Positions 1 through 8,793 of a DNA stretch of 60,769 bases are shown here, piece by piece. The DNA comes from Firm-04 sp964479595 (lineage in GTDB: Bacteria; Bacillota; Clostridia; Oscillospirales; Ruminococcaceae). Below the pieces are notes generated by a model. It saw only the letters and a program-made list of their open reading frames with translations, did not search any database and was not told the origin of the DNA. How positions within the stretch are numbered: position 1 is the first letter of the stretch; each line of letters begins with the position of its first letter. The position numbers were made by a program, and so were the translations under genes. Where the stretch lies: the NCBI GenBank assembly GCA_964479595.1, contig CAYZMU010000005.1, positions 1 to 60,769 on the forward strand, in the 5' to 3' direction.

Positions 1-803
1 TTCCAAAAGCTGTTGACCAGAATCACCGCCGCGAGCATGACGAGTGTCACCCCCAGCGCGATATAGTCTCTCGGGCCGCTTTTTAACTGCTTGAACTTGG
101 TTCTGCCCTCCCCGCCGTGGTAGCAGCGGCATTCCATCGCCAGAGCCAGCTCCGACGCGCGCCGAAACGCCGACACGAACAGCGGAATCAGAATCGGAAT
201 CAGCGCCCGCGCGCGGTCCAGAAGATTCCCGCTCTCCAGATCCGCCCCGCGCGCTTTCTGCGCGGACATGATTTTCTCCGTCTCGTCAATCAGCGTGGGA
301 ATGAACCGCAGCGCGATGGTCATAATCATGGCGAGTTCGTGCACGGGCATATGGAAACGCTTGAGCGGGGAGAACAGCGACTCAATCGCGTCCGTCAGCA
401 CAATCGGCGAGGTCGTGTAGGTCAGCAGCGAAGTCCCCGCGATGAGCAGAATAATCCGGATAATCATAAAAACGGAAGTGCGCGCGCCTTCGGTGGTGAT
501 TTCGAGAAAATGCCACTTCCAGAGCGTTTCCCCGCCATCGAGCATGAACAGATTGCAGATGCCCGTGAAGATGAGCAGCGGCACGATGGGCTTGATACTG
601 CGCAAAAGCAGCTTCGGGGGGATTTTGGAGAACAGCAGCGCCAGCGTCACAAAGAGAAACCCCGCGCAGAGCGTAAAAACCCGCTGCCCCCAGAAAAGCA
701 TGATCATGAAAAGCACCGTGATGACGAGCTTAAACCGCGCGTCCATGCGGTGCACGACACTCCGCAGCGGGAAGTACTGCCCGATGGTAATGTCTTTCAG
801 CAA
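1..803 (-). CDS. ecfT: Energy-coupling factor transporter transmembrane subunit EcfT (3' end outside window)
   Basis: EcfT is the membrane scaffold that couples the two EcfA ATPases to exchangeable substrate-binding S components in vitamin and metal uptake. I translated the minus strand from a TTG at 803; 267 codons are visible before the window ends. Several hydrophobic helices are followed by the two diagnostic coupling motifs, an ARG motif (QKARGAD) and a second Ala-Arg-Gly-like motif (ECRCYHG) near the end of the visible part. The TTG overlaps the ecfA2 stop (TTGCTGA) and has a GGGAGG ribosome site a few bases upstream, so translation is probably coupled. No S component is encoded here, so the substrate cannot be named; this fits a group II (shared) ECF module. 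Confidence 0.9.
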   Translation of the reverse strand, partial: MLKDITIGQYFPLRSVVHRMDARFKLVITVLFMIMLFWGQRVFTLCAGFLFVTLALLFSKIPPKLLLRSIKPIVPLLIFTGICNLFMLDGGETLWKWHFLEITTEGARTSVFMIIRIILLIAGTSLLTYTTSPIVLTDAIESLFSPLKRFHMPVHELAMIMTIALRFIPTLIDETEKIMSAQKARGADLESGNLLDRARALIPILIPLFVSAFRRASELALAMECRCYHGGEGRTKFKQLKSGPRDYIALGVTLVMLAAVILVNSFW

Positions 804-1666
804 CGCCTCGCTCCTCCCTTCCCCCAGCGCTCGAGCAGAAGCTTTGCGCCAAAGGGGACCGTGTAAACCTCCTGCTCAAAGCAGACCCCGCGCCGGCGCA
901 GTTCATGAAAAATCCGCGTAACCTGCGGCAGCGCCAGACCGGTCTGCTCCAGCATTTCTCCCTGCGCGAAGACTTTTTCGGGCGTGTCGTAGCAGAGCAC
1001 TTTCGCGGCGGAGAGCACCAGCAGCTTGGAGACATATTTCGCGACGTCCTCCATGCTGTGCGACACCAGCAGCACCGTGCGCCCCGTACGCTTGTGAAAA
1101 TCGCTCAGCAGCGCGAGAATCTGCGCGCGCCCCACAGGGTCCAGCCCGGCGGTGGGCTCGTCCAGAATCAGCACTTTCGGCTCCATCGCCATCACGCCCG
1201 CGATGGCGACACGGCGTTTCTGCCCGCCCGAGAGCGAATAGGGCGCGGCGTTTAAGATTTCCTCCGGAAGTCCCACGCTTTTGGCGGTCGCGCGGACCCG
1301 CCTGTCAATTTCCTCCTCGGAAAGCCCCATGTTCTTCGGCCCGAACGCGATGTCGCGGTAGACCGTGGACTCAAAAAGCTGATATTCGGGGTACTGAAAC
1401 ACCAGCCCTACCTCAAAACGCGCCTGTCTGCGGTCGGCTTTCTTCGCCCAGATGTCCTCCCCGTCCAGCAAAACCGTGCCCGCGCAGGGCTTTAAGAGCC
1501 CGTTGAACAGCTGCGTGAGCGTGGATTTTCCCGAGCCCGTGTGCCCGATAATCCCCACAAAATCCCCCGCCTCCACGCGCAGGCTGATATGGTCTATCGC
1601 TGTCTTTTCAAACGGCGTCCCTTCGCCGTAAACATATGTTAAATCCTTTACTTCGAGAATGGACAT
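797..1666 (-). CDS. ecfA2: ECF transporter ATP-binding subunit EcfA2
   Basis: ATPase of the energy-coupling factor module, 289 aa. Walker A GHTGSGKST is at residues 41-49, the Q-loop region (FQYPEYQLFE) at 90-99, the ABC signature LSGGQK at 145-150 and Walker B VLILDEP at 165-171. The GTPFEK stretch near residue 16 is typical of EcfA2 rather than EcfA1. It lies between ecfA1 and ecfT, 6 bp after ecfA1 and overlapping the ecfT start. The start ATG has AAAGGAAA upstream. It should pair with EcfA1 as a heterodimer under EcfT. Confidence 0.95.
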   Translation of the reverse strand: MSILEVKDLTYVYGEGTPFEKTAIDHISLRVEAGDFVGIIGHTGSGKSTLTQLFNGLLKPCAGTVLLDGEDIWAKKADRRQARFEVGLVFQYPEYQLFESTVYRDIAFGPKNMGLSEEEIDRRVRATAKSVGLPEEILNAAPYSLSGGQKRRVAIAGVMAMEPKVLILDEPTAGLDPVGRAQILALLSDFHKRTGRTVLLVSHSMEDVAKYVSKLLVLSAAKVLCYDTPEKVFAQGEMLEQTGLALPQVTRIFHELRRRGVCFEQEVYTVPFGAKLLLERWGKGGARRC

Positions 1667-1672
1667 CCGAGG

Positions 1673-2518
1673 CTATTTCCTTTCCTTTTCAAAAAGCGCG
1701 GCAATGGCGTCCACACATTCGTCCTCCGTGAGGATGCCCTCGGGGAGCCTTATCCCTCCCTGCCGCAGCAAATCGGCGAGCTGCGCGCTCTGCGGCACGT
1801 CAAGCCCCATGGCGCGCATCTTCCCCACCTGCGAGAACACTTCCCTCGGTGTGCCGTCCGCGCGCACCAGACCGTGGTCCATGACGATGACGCGGTCGCT
1901 GAGCACCGCCTCGTCCATCTCGTGCGTAATGAGAATGATCGTAATGCCGTAGTCGCGCCGCAGCGCCTGAATCGTGCGCATGACTTCCGTTCGCCCGCGC
2001 GGGTCGAGCATGGCGGTGGGTTCGTCCAGCACCACGCAGTCGGGGCGCATGGCGATGATTCCCGCGATGGCGACGCGCTGCTTCTGACCGCCGGAGAGCT
2101 TGTGCGGCTCATGCTCGCGGTATTCGTACATCCCGACCGCCTTGAGCGCCTCGTCTACGCGTTTTCGCATCTCATCGGGCTCTACCCCTAAATTTTCCAG
2201 CCCGAACGCGACGTCCTCCTCGACAATCGCGGCGACAATCTGGTTGTCGGGGTTCTGAAAGACCATCCCGACATGGCGGCGGACATCCAGCAGCCGCTCC
2301 TCGTCGCTTGTGGGGATTCCCGCGACCGTTACCGTGCCGGAAGTGGGCACACAGACGCCGTTTAACAGCTTCGCGAGCGTGGATTTTCCCGAACCGTTGT
2401 GGCCCAGTATCGCGACAAACTCCCCGCGCCGGAAGCGCAGCGTGATTCCGCGCAGCACCTCGCTGTCGGAATCCTCGTAGGCGTAGCGCGCCTTCTCCAC
2501 TACGATTAAATCTTCCAA
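1673..2518 (-). CDS. ecfA1: ECF transporter ATP-binding subunit EcfA1
   Basis: First ATPase of the ECF module, 281 aa. Walker A GHNGSGKST is at residues 39-47, signature LSGGQKQR at 141-148 and Walker B CVVLDEP at 161-167, with the EcfA-type Q-loop FQNPDNQ near 87-93. The start is TTG, preceded by a strong GGGGGTGG ribosome site. It forms ecfA1-ecfA2-ecfT with its downstream neighbours. The upstream neighbour is an unrelated RNA methyltransferase-like gene, so the ECF module is probably transcribed from a promoter further upstream in this long minus-strand unit. Confidence 0.95.
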   Translation of the reverse strand: MEDLIVVEKARYAYEDSDSEVLRGITLRFRRGEFVAILGHNGSGKSTLAKLLNGVCVPTSGTVTVAGIPTSDEERLLDVRRHVGMVFQNPDNQIVAAIVEEDVAFGLENLGVEPDEMRKRVDEALKAVGMYEYREHEPHKLSGGQKQRVAIAGIIAMRPDCVVLDEPTAMLDPRGRTEVMRTIQALRRDYGITIILITHEMDEAVLSDRVIVMDHGLVRADGTPREVFSQVGKMRAMGLDVPQSAQLADLLRQGGIRLPEGILTEDECVDAIAALFEKERK

Positions 2519-2546
2519 GGAAAATCCACCCCCTTTTTTTTCGGGA

Positions 2547-3410
2547 TTATCCCTCCCAGACAGCGGACGCGCCGCAGGGCAGGGCGCTGTCCCAGCATGA
2601 CACGGGCAGCCCTATCTCGTCCGCGAAGACTTTCCCGCCGAATTTCGGCACGAGCAGCGCGCTGAGCACAAAGCCCATGACCGATGGCGACAGTCCCGCG
2701 GTATAGCTGTTGAGCAGGAAAAAGAGCGGTCTGGGGCTCAGCACGGGCAGGCACAGCTCCACCAGCGGCCACAGCCCGCTCTCAAGCTTCCAGACCTCCC
2801 CGCCGGGACCTCTGCCGTAACTCGGCGGGTCCATGATAATCGCGTCATAGACCTGTCCGCGCCGCGCCTCCCTGCGCAGGAATTTTTCGCAGTCGTCCAC
2901 AATCCACCGTACCGGCTTTTCCTCAAGCGCTGACGCCCGCGCGTTTTCCCGCGCCCACTGCACCATGCCTTTCGCTGCGTCCACATGGCAGACCTCCGCG
3001 CCCGCGCCCGCGCACGCGAGTGTCGCGCCGCCCGTATAGGCAAAGAGATTGAGCACCTTGACCGGTCTGTCCGCGCGCCGGATCTTCTCCGCGAGCCAAT
3101 CCCAGTTGACCGCCTGCTCCGGGAAAAGCCCCATGTGCTTGAAGTTCGTCGGGCGGACCTGAAAGCGCAGCGCGCCGTAGCGCAAGGTCCGCGTTCTGGG
3201 CGGTTCGCCGCGAAATTCCCACGCGCCCCCGCCCTTTGACGAGCGTCGGTAGTGCCCGTACGCCTTTTCCCAGAGTTCCGTGCGCCGCGGTGTCTTCCAG
3301 ATGACCTGCGGGTCGGGGCGGATGAGGAGCAAATCCCCCCATTTTTCGAGCTTTTCGCCGCCCGTGGCGTCCAGCAGCGTGTAGTCCCGCCAGTTTCGCG
3401 CGATTCTCAT
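2547..3410 (-). CDS. Class I SAM-dependent methyltransferase, RlmI/RlmK-like
   Basis: Predicted SAM-dependent methyltransferase of 287 aa, similar to the Methyltrans_SAM family that includes the RlmI/RlmK 23S rRNA methyltransferases. A SAM-binding motif (VLNLFAYTGGATLACAGAGA) lies just before the middle. An acidic residue after it (CHVDAAKG) would bind the ribose, and the NPPY-like catalytic motif appears as MDPPSYGRG. There is no N-terminal PUA domain, unlike classic RlmI, so the substrate is uncertain. The ATG at 3410 was chosen because the longer reading frame overlaps the upstream gene; this ATG lies 4 bp after that gene's stop, with GAGGCGGGG as ribosome site. Confidence 0.8.
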   Translation of the reverse strand: MRIARNWRDYTLLDATGGEKLEKWGDLLLIRPDPQVIWKTPRRTELWEKAYGHYRRSSKGGGAWEFRGEPPRTRTLRYGALRFQVRPTNFKHMGLFPEQAVNWDWLAEKIRRADRPVKVLNLFAYTGGATLACAGAGAEVCHVDAAKGMVQWARENARASALEEKPVRWIVDDCEKFLRREARRGQVYDAIIMDPPSYGRGPGGEVWKLESGLWPLVELCLPVLSPRPLFFLLNSYTAGLSPSVMGFVLSALLVPKFGGKVFADEIGLPVSCWDSALPCGASAVWEG

Positions 3411-3414
3411 GCCG

Positions 3415-4767
3415 TCACCCCGCCTCGGTACGCGCCTGAATCTTTTCCGCGATGGCGAACGCGCAGACGTTGATGCGCCGAAAGTCCCGACCCTCCAAAA
3501 GCACGCGAATGGACGCATCCCCGCGCCGCTCCCGCACAAGCAGCCGTCCGTCCGTGCCCAACTGCTCCTCGCATTCCCGGATAGCGGCCGTGATTTCGGG
3601 GTCGTTCTTCCAGATTTCGCGCCAGTGCCTCGGAATCCGCACCGAAACGGAAACCTGCGGGTCGTGCTCCATCACACCCGAGAGCGCGCTTAAGGGCTTT
3701 CCCGTCTGCCTTGACGCCTCCAGCACCCGCGCCGCCGTCATCAGCCCGTCCGCCGCCGGCAGATCGCGAAAATAGAGATACCCCGTGCCGTCCCCGCCCA
3801 TGAGCAGGTCGTGCCCGCGCATCATCTCCAGCACGAAACACGGCGCGGACTGAGTCGTGTACACGGGAATGTTTTTTGCCTTGGCATAGCGCAGAAAGCC
3901 CAGATTCGTAAGCAGCGTGACGGCGACTCCGCCAAGGGGCGTCTCGGGAGCATTCCGGCTTTCCAGTTTCGCCTCGCAGAGAATCGCGAGCATTCGGTCG
4001 CCGTCGAGCAGTTCTCCGCCCTCGTCCACGGCGTGGCAGCGGCTTCCCGAACCGTCAAAGGCGAACCCCGCCTCGCAGCCGTTGTCCTTGACAAACGCGC
4101 TGAGCTGCTCTAAAGACCCCACACCGCAGCCCCGGTTGATGTTGAGCCCGTCGGGGCGGTCGTGCAGCAGCAGCGGCTCCGCGCCGAGATTCTCAAAAAA
4201 CCGCAGGGCAAGCGCGCTGACGGCACCGTTGGCGCAGTCAATCGCGATTTTGACGCTTTTGCGCGGTTTTTCGGATTCTGCTTCCAGACGTTTTGCGGCC
4301 GCTTTCAGATAACGCTCCGCCGCGCCGGCATCAGGGGAGATGTCCCCGCAGCGTGTGTCGGATGGCGCGTTCATGAGCCCCTCAATGGAGTCGAGCTGCT
4401 CCGCGGGCATGGGCAGCCCGCTCTTGGCGTAGAGCCTCACGGTGATGTTCGGCGCGGGCATATCGTCCGCGCACAGCGAAAATCCCGCCTCCGCGTCCTC
4501 CTCGCTCAGCAGCAGCGCCATCGCGCAGGCGGGCAGACAGCCCATATCCCGCGCGATGCCGCCTCCCGCCGCGATTCCGGCGCTCAGGGCGGCTCCGAGC
4601 GCGGCGGCGGGCTTTACGGGGTCTCTCGCGAGATAGAAAACCGGCGGATGACCGCAGGTCTTGGCGAGCGAGAGCGCCGCGGCCCTGCCCAGAGAGAGCA
4701 TGAGCTCACAGCTTACCCGTGAAAACGCCTCGCCGCGTATGCCCTCGGGCTTTAAGATTCTGCCCAT
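3415..4767 (-). CDS. Phosphoglucosamine/phosphomannomutase-family protein lacking active-site motifs (probable pseudoenzyme)
   Basis: A 450-aa protein with the length and layout of the alpha-D-phosphohexomutase family (GlmM, ManB). Recognisable framework segments include IAIDCANGA (174-182), LNINRGCG (208-215) and AVDEGGELLDGD (246-257). Every catalytic loop is altered. The phosphoserine loop normally reading SHNP is an ADDMPAPN-like segment near 100-107. The metal loop DGDGDR is DGSGSR (238-243). The sugar-selectivity loop GGEQSGH is GGDGTGY (324-330). The phosphate loop RPSGTEP is RERRGDA (412-418). The frame is open throughout, so this is not simple decay. It sits between desulfoferrodoxin and a methyltransferase. 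Mutase activity is unlikely; a structural or regulatory role is an inference. Confidence 0.75.
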   Translation of the reverse strand: MGRILKPEGIRGEAFSRVSCELMLSLGRAAALSLAKTCGHPPVFYLARDPVKPAAALGAALSAGIAAGGGIARDMGCLPACAMALLLSEEDAEAGFSLCADDMPAPNITVRLYAKSGLPMPAEQLDSIEGLMNAPSDTRCGDISPDAGAAERYLKAAAKRLEAESEKPRKSVKIAIDCANGAVSALALRFFENLGAEPLLLHDRPDGLNINRGCGVGSLEQLSAFVKDNGCEAGFAFDGSGSRCHAVDEGGELLDGDRMLAILCEAKLESRNAPETPLGGVAVTLLTNLGFLRYAKAKNIPVYTTQSAPCFVLEMMRGHDLLMGGDGTGYLYFRDLPAADGLMTAARVLEASRQTGKPLSALSGVMEHDPQVSVSVRIPRHWREIWKNDPEITAAIRECEEQLGTDGRLLVRERRGDASIRVLLEGRDFRRINVCAFAIAEKIQARTEAG

Positions 4768-4791
4768 AAGCCGCCCTCCTTGCGCGCTTTG

Positions 4792-5157
4792 TCAGGATTT
4801 CCAGATTCCGTGCAGATTGCAGGAGGCGTAGGCCGCCGTCACTTCGTCGTCCTCCGCGACATAGAACTGCGCGATGGGCTCGTCCCCGGGCTTCAGCTCG
4901 CGGCACTCCGCGCCGTCTTTGGTCTCCAGCAGAATCCACTCAATATAGTGGTTTTCAAGGCTCGGGTGGAGCACGCTGCCCACCGTGACCGTCACGGTCT
5001 GACCCTCTCTGGAAAGCACGGGAATGTGCTTTTCGGTCGCCGCCTCGGTCGTGTTGGGGATGATCTCCTCAAAATCCGTCCCCCCGCAGCAGACGGGATT
5101 TTCGTTTTCCCGCGCTGTCACGAGCTTTCCGCAGGTTTTGCAGCGATAGAATTTCAT
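4792..5157 (-). CDS. dfx: Desulfoferrodoxin (superoxide reductase)
   Basis: A 121-aa two-domain iron protein that reduces superoxide to peroxide in the cytoplasm of anaerobes, drawing electrons from rubredoxin-type donors. The N-terminal desulforedoxin-like centre has Cys6, Cys9, Cys23 and Cys24. The superoxide reductase domain supplies the square-pyramidal Fe site: His44 in EKHIP, His64 in LHP, His70 in NHYIEW, and Cys113 and His116 in CNLHG. Lys43, the usual catalytic lysine next to the first His, is present. AAGGAGAG precedes the ATG. The upstream side runs into the assembly gap, so its linkage to tyrA depends on scaffolding. Confidence 0.95.
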   Translation of the reverse strand: MKFYRCKTCGKLVTARENENPVCCGGTDFEEIIPNTTEAATEKHIPVLSREGQTVTVTVGSVLHPSLENHYIEWILLETKDGAECRELKPGDEPIAQFYVAEDDEVTAAYASCNLHGIWKS

Positions 5158-5197
5158 CGAATATCTCTCCTTTGTAAAATGTTTTGCCGCGCCGCGC

Positions 5198-5297
5198 NNN
5201 NNNNNNNNNNNNNNNNNNNNNNNNNNNNNNNNNNNNNNNNNNNNNNNNNNNNNNNNNNNNNNNNNNNNNNNNNNNNNNNNNNNNNNNNNNNNNNNNN
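5198..5297. other. Assembly gap (100 N)
   Basis: Exactly 100 unresolved bases, the conventional placeholder for a scaffold gap of unknown length. It removes the 3' end of tyrA and possibly additional genes before dfx. The reading frame that appears to run through it from tyrA into the dfx region is an artefact. Confidence 0.98.
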
Positions 5298-6118
5298 GCC
5301 TTCGCGATTCTGCCCTCTCTGAGCGCCTCGCGCAGCGCGTCCGCGTCGTTATTCTCCAAAGCCTCCAGATAAGGCTTCAGATTTTCAATTAGTACCCGAA
5401 GCTCCCCCGCGAGGTATTCGCGGTTGTCGAGCATCAGTTCCGTCCACATATTCTCGTCCAGCCTCGCGACTCTTGTCAGGTCTCTGAAACTCCCCGCCGA
5501 AAAGCCCCTGCGCTCGCGCGCGGTCGGGGATTTGACGTAGGCGCCGGAGACAATGTGCGCCAGCTGCGAGGTGTAGGCGATAATGCGGTCGTGGTCTTCC
5601 GGGGTCGTGAAGGTGAGGTTCGCGAACCCGATATCGGTAAAGTAGTTCTTGAGCGTCTCCAAAGTCGGCATATCGGTGCGCGCGTCGGGGGTGAGAATCA
5701 TGGAGGCGCCGTCAAATAAGTCTTCCGAGGCGTTGACGAAGCCGCCGGATTCCTTGCCCGCCATGGGGTGTCCGCCGATGTAGCGGAATCCGTGCTCGCG
5801 CGCGATTTCGGAGAGCCTTCCGCAGACCGCCCGCTTGACCCCGCAGATGTCCACCAGCACGCAGCCCGCCGCGCCCAGAGCCTCCGCGTGGCGTTCGGTC
5901 CACTCAATCGCCTTGCCCGGGCACAGCGCGACAATGCACAAATCGCACCCGCGCAGCAGTTCCTCGGTAAGTTCGGCGTCCATGGCGCCGCAGAGCCGGG
6001 CAAACATCAGCACTTCCCGGTCAATGTCATAGCCGTAGACCGTGTGCAGCGTCCGCGCTTTCGTCGCTTTCGCGTACGAGCCGCCGATAAGCCCCAGACC
6101 GATAATCGCGATATTCAC
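5298..6118 (-). CDS. tyrA: Prephenate dehydrogenase (3' end lost in assembly gap)
   Basis: Oxidative decarboxylation of prephenate to 4-hydroxyphenylpyruvate in tyrosine synthesis. About 273 residues are visible. The N-terminal Rossmann motif GLGLIGGS is at residues 7-14. It is followed by family motifs around IGGHPMAGKE and a helical dimerisation domain with the conserved TSQLAHIVSGA stretch. The start is GTG at 6118, overlapping the aroF stop in the form GTGA, so the two aromatic-pathway genes are translationally coupled. Codons beyond 5298 are unknown, so the presence of a C-terminal ACT domain cannot be judged. Confidence 0.93.
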
Positions 6119-7134
6119 GCGCCGTCCCCCCGCTCCCCAAGAAAGCCGTGCAGGTCTCTCAGACGCCCGGCGAGGACTGAAAACTCCTCGGGACCGATTG
6201 CCTGCGGGCCGCCGCAGACCGCGTGCGCCGGGTCGCTGTGCACGTCAATCAGGATTCCGTCCGCGCCCAGAGCGACCGCCCCCGGCGCGAGTTTCGGCAC
6301 CAGTTTCGCCTTTCCCGCGGCGTGGCTCGGGTCCACCATGACGGGCAGGTGGGTGAGGGTTTTGAGAATCGCCACCGCGCCCAGATCCAGCGTGTTGGGC
6401 GTGTAGGTTTCAAAGGTGCGGATGCCGCGCTCGCAGAGAATGACGTTGTGGTTGCCCTCGGACATGATGTATTCCGCGCTCATGAGCAGTTCCTCGTAAG
6501 TCGCGCAGAGCCCCCTGCCGAGCAGAACGGGTTTCTCCTGCCGCCCCAGCAGCTTCAGAAGGCTGAAGTTCTGCATATTTCTCGGCCCGACCTGTATGAT
6601 ATCGACATCCTTGAACGCGCCGATTTCGTCCGCGTCGAGAATCTCCGAGCAGATGGGCAGCCCCGTCTCCTCTTTCGCGGTCTTGAGCAGCCGCAGTCCC
6701 TCCTCGCCGAGCCCCTGAAACGAGTAGGGCGAGGTTCTGGGCTTAAACGCCCCCGCGCGCAGAATGTCCGCGCCGCTCGCCTTGAGCTTTTTTGCGATTT
6801 CGACAATCTGCTCCTCGCTCTCCACCGCGCCCGGCCCCGCCATCAGCGTGAGGTTTCCCCCGCCGATTCGCGTGTTCCCGACTTGGATAACGGTGGGCTC
6901 GGGGTGGAACTCGCGGTTCGCGTGTTTGTAGGGCTCCTGCACGCGCTTGACGTCCTCCACGATGTCCAGCGCGGAGATGAGGTCGGTGTCAATCGCGGCG
7001 GTGTCGCCCACCAGCCCCAGAATCGTGCGCGACGTGCCCACGCTCGTGTGTACGGAGATGTTCTTTTCCCGGAGCCACGCGATGAGGCTGTCAAGCTGCG
7101 CGGCGTCGGGGTTGGGCTTTAAGATTACAATCAT
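6115..7134 (-). CDS. aroF: 3-deoxy-7-phosphoheptulonate synthase (DAHP synthase)
   Basis: First step of the shikimate pathway, condensing PEP and erythrose 4-phosphate. The 339-aa protein has the type I-beta layout: an N-terminal ferredoxin-like regulatory domain of about 90 residues, then a TIM barrel. Catalytic-barrel landmarks are MAGPGAVES, RAGAFKPRTSPYSFQGLG, QVGPRNMQNF, RGLCATYEE and PVMVDPSHAAGK. The N-terminal domain implies feedback control by a pathway product such as chorismate, prephenate or an aromatic amino acid. Its ATG overlaps the gltX stop (ATGA) and its stop overlaps the tyrA GTG. Confidence 0.95.
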   Translation of the reverse strand: MIVILKPNPDAAQLDSLIAWLREKNISVHTSVGTSRTILGLVGDTAAIDTDLISALDIVEDVKRVQEPYKHANREFHPEPTVIQVGNTRIGGGNLTLMAGPGAVESEEQIVEIAKKLKASGADILRAGAFKPRTSPYSFQGLGEEGLRLLKTAKEETGLPICSEILDADEIGAFKDVDIIQVGPRNMQNFSLLKLLGRQEKPVLLGRGLCATYEELLMSAEYIMSEGNHNVILCERGIRTFETYTPNTLDLGAVAILKTLTHLPVMVDPSHAAGKAKLVPKLAPGAVALGADGILIDVHSDPAHAVCGGPQAIGPEEFSVLAGRLRDLHGFLGERGDGA

Positions 7135-8783
7135 GAAACAGTTTCCTCCTCGGCGTATCCGGAAAGCCGCCTCCGCGTTTCCTCCTCGCCCAGAACCGCG
7201 CTTACCTGCCAGATATCCGGGGCGTTTTGCCGCCCCGTCAGCGCGACGCGCAGCAGATTCGTCACATCCACCACGCTGCCCTTGTAAGCCTCGGGGTTTT
7301 TCTTATATAATTTTACCTGCGCGGCGTAGCCGAGCGATTCGGTGAGTGTTCTGACTTTCTCAAACCACCGCTCCGGGCTGTCCGAAAAGTCAAGCGTCTC
7401 AAGATACGCGTTCAGAATGGCTTTGCGGTCTTCTGAACTGATATTTTCGGGGCAGCTGTCGGCGCGCTCAAAAGTCTCGCTGTCGTAAAAGGCCAGAAAC
7501 TGAGCCGCTTCCTTCCATGTGCCGTAGTCCTTGCGCGGCTTGGGGATATCCCTGCCCACGCCGATCGCCGCGCGGTAGAGCGTTTCTTTGTCTCTCAGAC
7601 GCCGCGCAAGTTCCGGGTCGTACGTATCCGCCCACGAAAGGAGCCCGTCATAGATAAACGAGACGGACTGCCGCGCGAGATACTCTCTGGCGACGGCGCG
7701 GAGTTTGTCAAGATCGAAAATAGCCCCCGCCGTGTTCATCTTCTCAAGCGAAAACGGAAAATCCCTCGCCGGCGTGTCGGGGTGTTCGCGGTGCCAGTCC
7801 TCGAAATTGCTGTTGAGCACGGTCAGCAGATAAATCCAGACCGCCTCGGCGGGGTAGCCCTCCGCGCGGTAGTACGAAAGCGCCAGCTCGGGGTCCTTGC
7901 GCTTGGAGAGCTTGCGCTTGGAGCCGCCCTCCTGCTTCATGAGCGTCGCCGTGTGGCAGTAGACCGGCCTTTCCCACCCGAGCGTGTCAAAGAGCTGCAG
8001 GTGAATCGGAAGCGTCGCGAGCCATGATTCATCCCGGATTACGTGCGTGACGCGCATGAAGTGGTCGTCGCAGACGTGCGCGAAGTGGTAGGTCGGGATC
8101 CCGTCGGATTTGAGCAGCACGAAATCCATGTTGTTCTCGCGCACGCGCAGCGTCCCGCGAATGCCGTCGTGCGCCTCAATGACCTTCTCCGGGTCGCCGC
8201 TTGAGCGAAACCGCAGCACATAGGGCTTGCCCTGCGCGAGATTTTGCCGCACTTCCTCGAGCGTCAGATTTCTGCAGCGCGCGTATTCGCCGCAATAGCC
8301 CGGCGTCAGCTTCTGTTCCTGCTGCAGCTGTCTGTCGCGCGCAAGTTCCTCCTCCGTGCAGAAACACGGGTAGGCGAGCCCGCGCTCCACCAGCGATTTC
8401 GCGATAGTTTTGTAGAGCACCGCGCGCTCGGTCTGCCGGTACGGGCCGTAATCGCCGTGTTCGCCCCGCGCGGTGACGCCCTCGTCAAAGCGCACGCCGA
8501 AATAATCCATGGACTCCAGCAGCGCCTCGACCGCGCCCTCGACCGCGCGTTTTTGGTCGGTGTCCTCCACGCGCAAAAAGAACACGCCGCCGCTCTGACG
8601 CGCGAGCAGTTCACCGGCGGCGTTATAGAGGTTGCCTAAGTGCGGCAGTCCCGTGGGACTCGGCGCGATTCGGGTGACGACCGCGCCGGGGGGAAGATTT
8701 CTGGGCGGGTAGAGCGCCTCGTAATCCTCCGGCGTCGCGGTGATATCGCCAAAAAGCGTCTGCGCGAGTGCGTGAAAATCCAT
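7131..8783 (-). CDS. gltX: Glutamyl-tRNA synthetase
   Basis: Class I aminoacyl-tRNA synthetase charging tRNA-Glu (and possibly tRNA-Gln if the indirect pathway is used). The HIGH-type motif is PHLGNLY (47-53) within PSPTGLPHLGN, and the KMSKS-type motif is KLSKR (291-295). A zinc-like Cys cluster (CFC...C...C) lies around 140-170. At 550 aa it is longer than the usual 470-490. A GTG at 8792 is possible, but the ATG at 8783 has GAGGTGG five bases upstream and is preferred. It follows ruvB by 10 bp. Confidence 0.95.
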   Translation of the reverse strand: MDFHALAQTLFGDITATPEDYEALYPPRNLPPGAVVTRIAPSPTGLPHLGNLYNAAGELLARQSGGVFFLRVEDTDQKRAVEGAVEALLESMDYFGVRFDEGVTARGEHGDYGPYRQTERAVLYKTIAKSLVERGLAYPCFCTEEELARDRQLQQEQKLTPGYCGEYARCRNLTLEEVRQNLAQGKPYVLRFRSSGDPEKVIEAHDGIRGTLRVRENNMDFVLLKSDGIPTYHFAHVCDDHFMRVTHVIRDESWLATLPIHLQLFDTLGWERPVYCHTATLMKQEGGSKRKLSKRKDPELALSYYRAEGYPAEAVWIYLLTVLNSNFEDWHREHPDTPARDFPFSLEKMNTAGAIFDLDKLRAVAREYLARQSVSFIYDGLLSWADTYDPELARRLRDKETLYRAAIGVGRDIPKPRKDYGTWKEAAQFLAFYDSETFERADSCPENISSEDRKAILNAYLETLDFSDSPERWFEKVRTLTESLGYAAQVKLYKKNPEAYKGSVVDVTNLLRVALTGRQNAPDIWQVSAVLGEEETRRRLSGYAEEETVS

Positions 8784-8793
8784 CGTTACCACC

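Noticed and set aside
117..866. 249-codon plus-strand open frame at the left edge
   Set aside because: Antisense to ecfT, whose minus-strand translation has clear EcfT motifs.
5069..5297. C-terminal part of tyrA reading through the N run into the dfx region
   Set aside because: The frame is kept open only by the placeholder bases; the residues after the gap overlap dfx and are meaningless.
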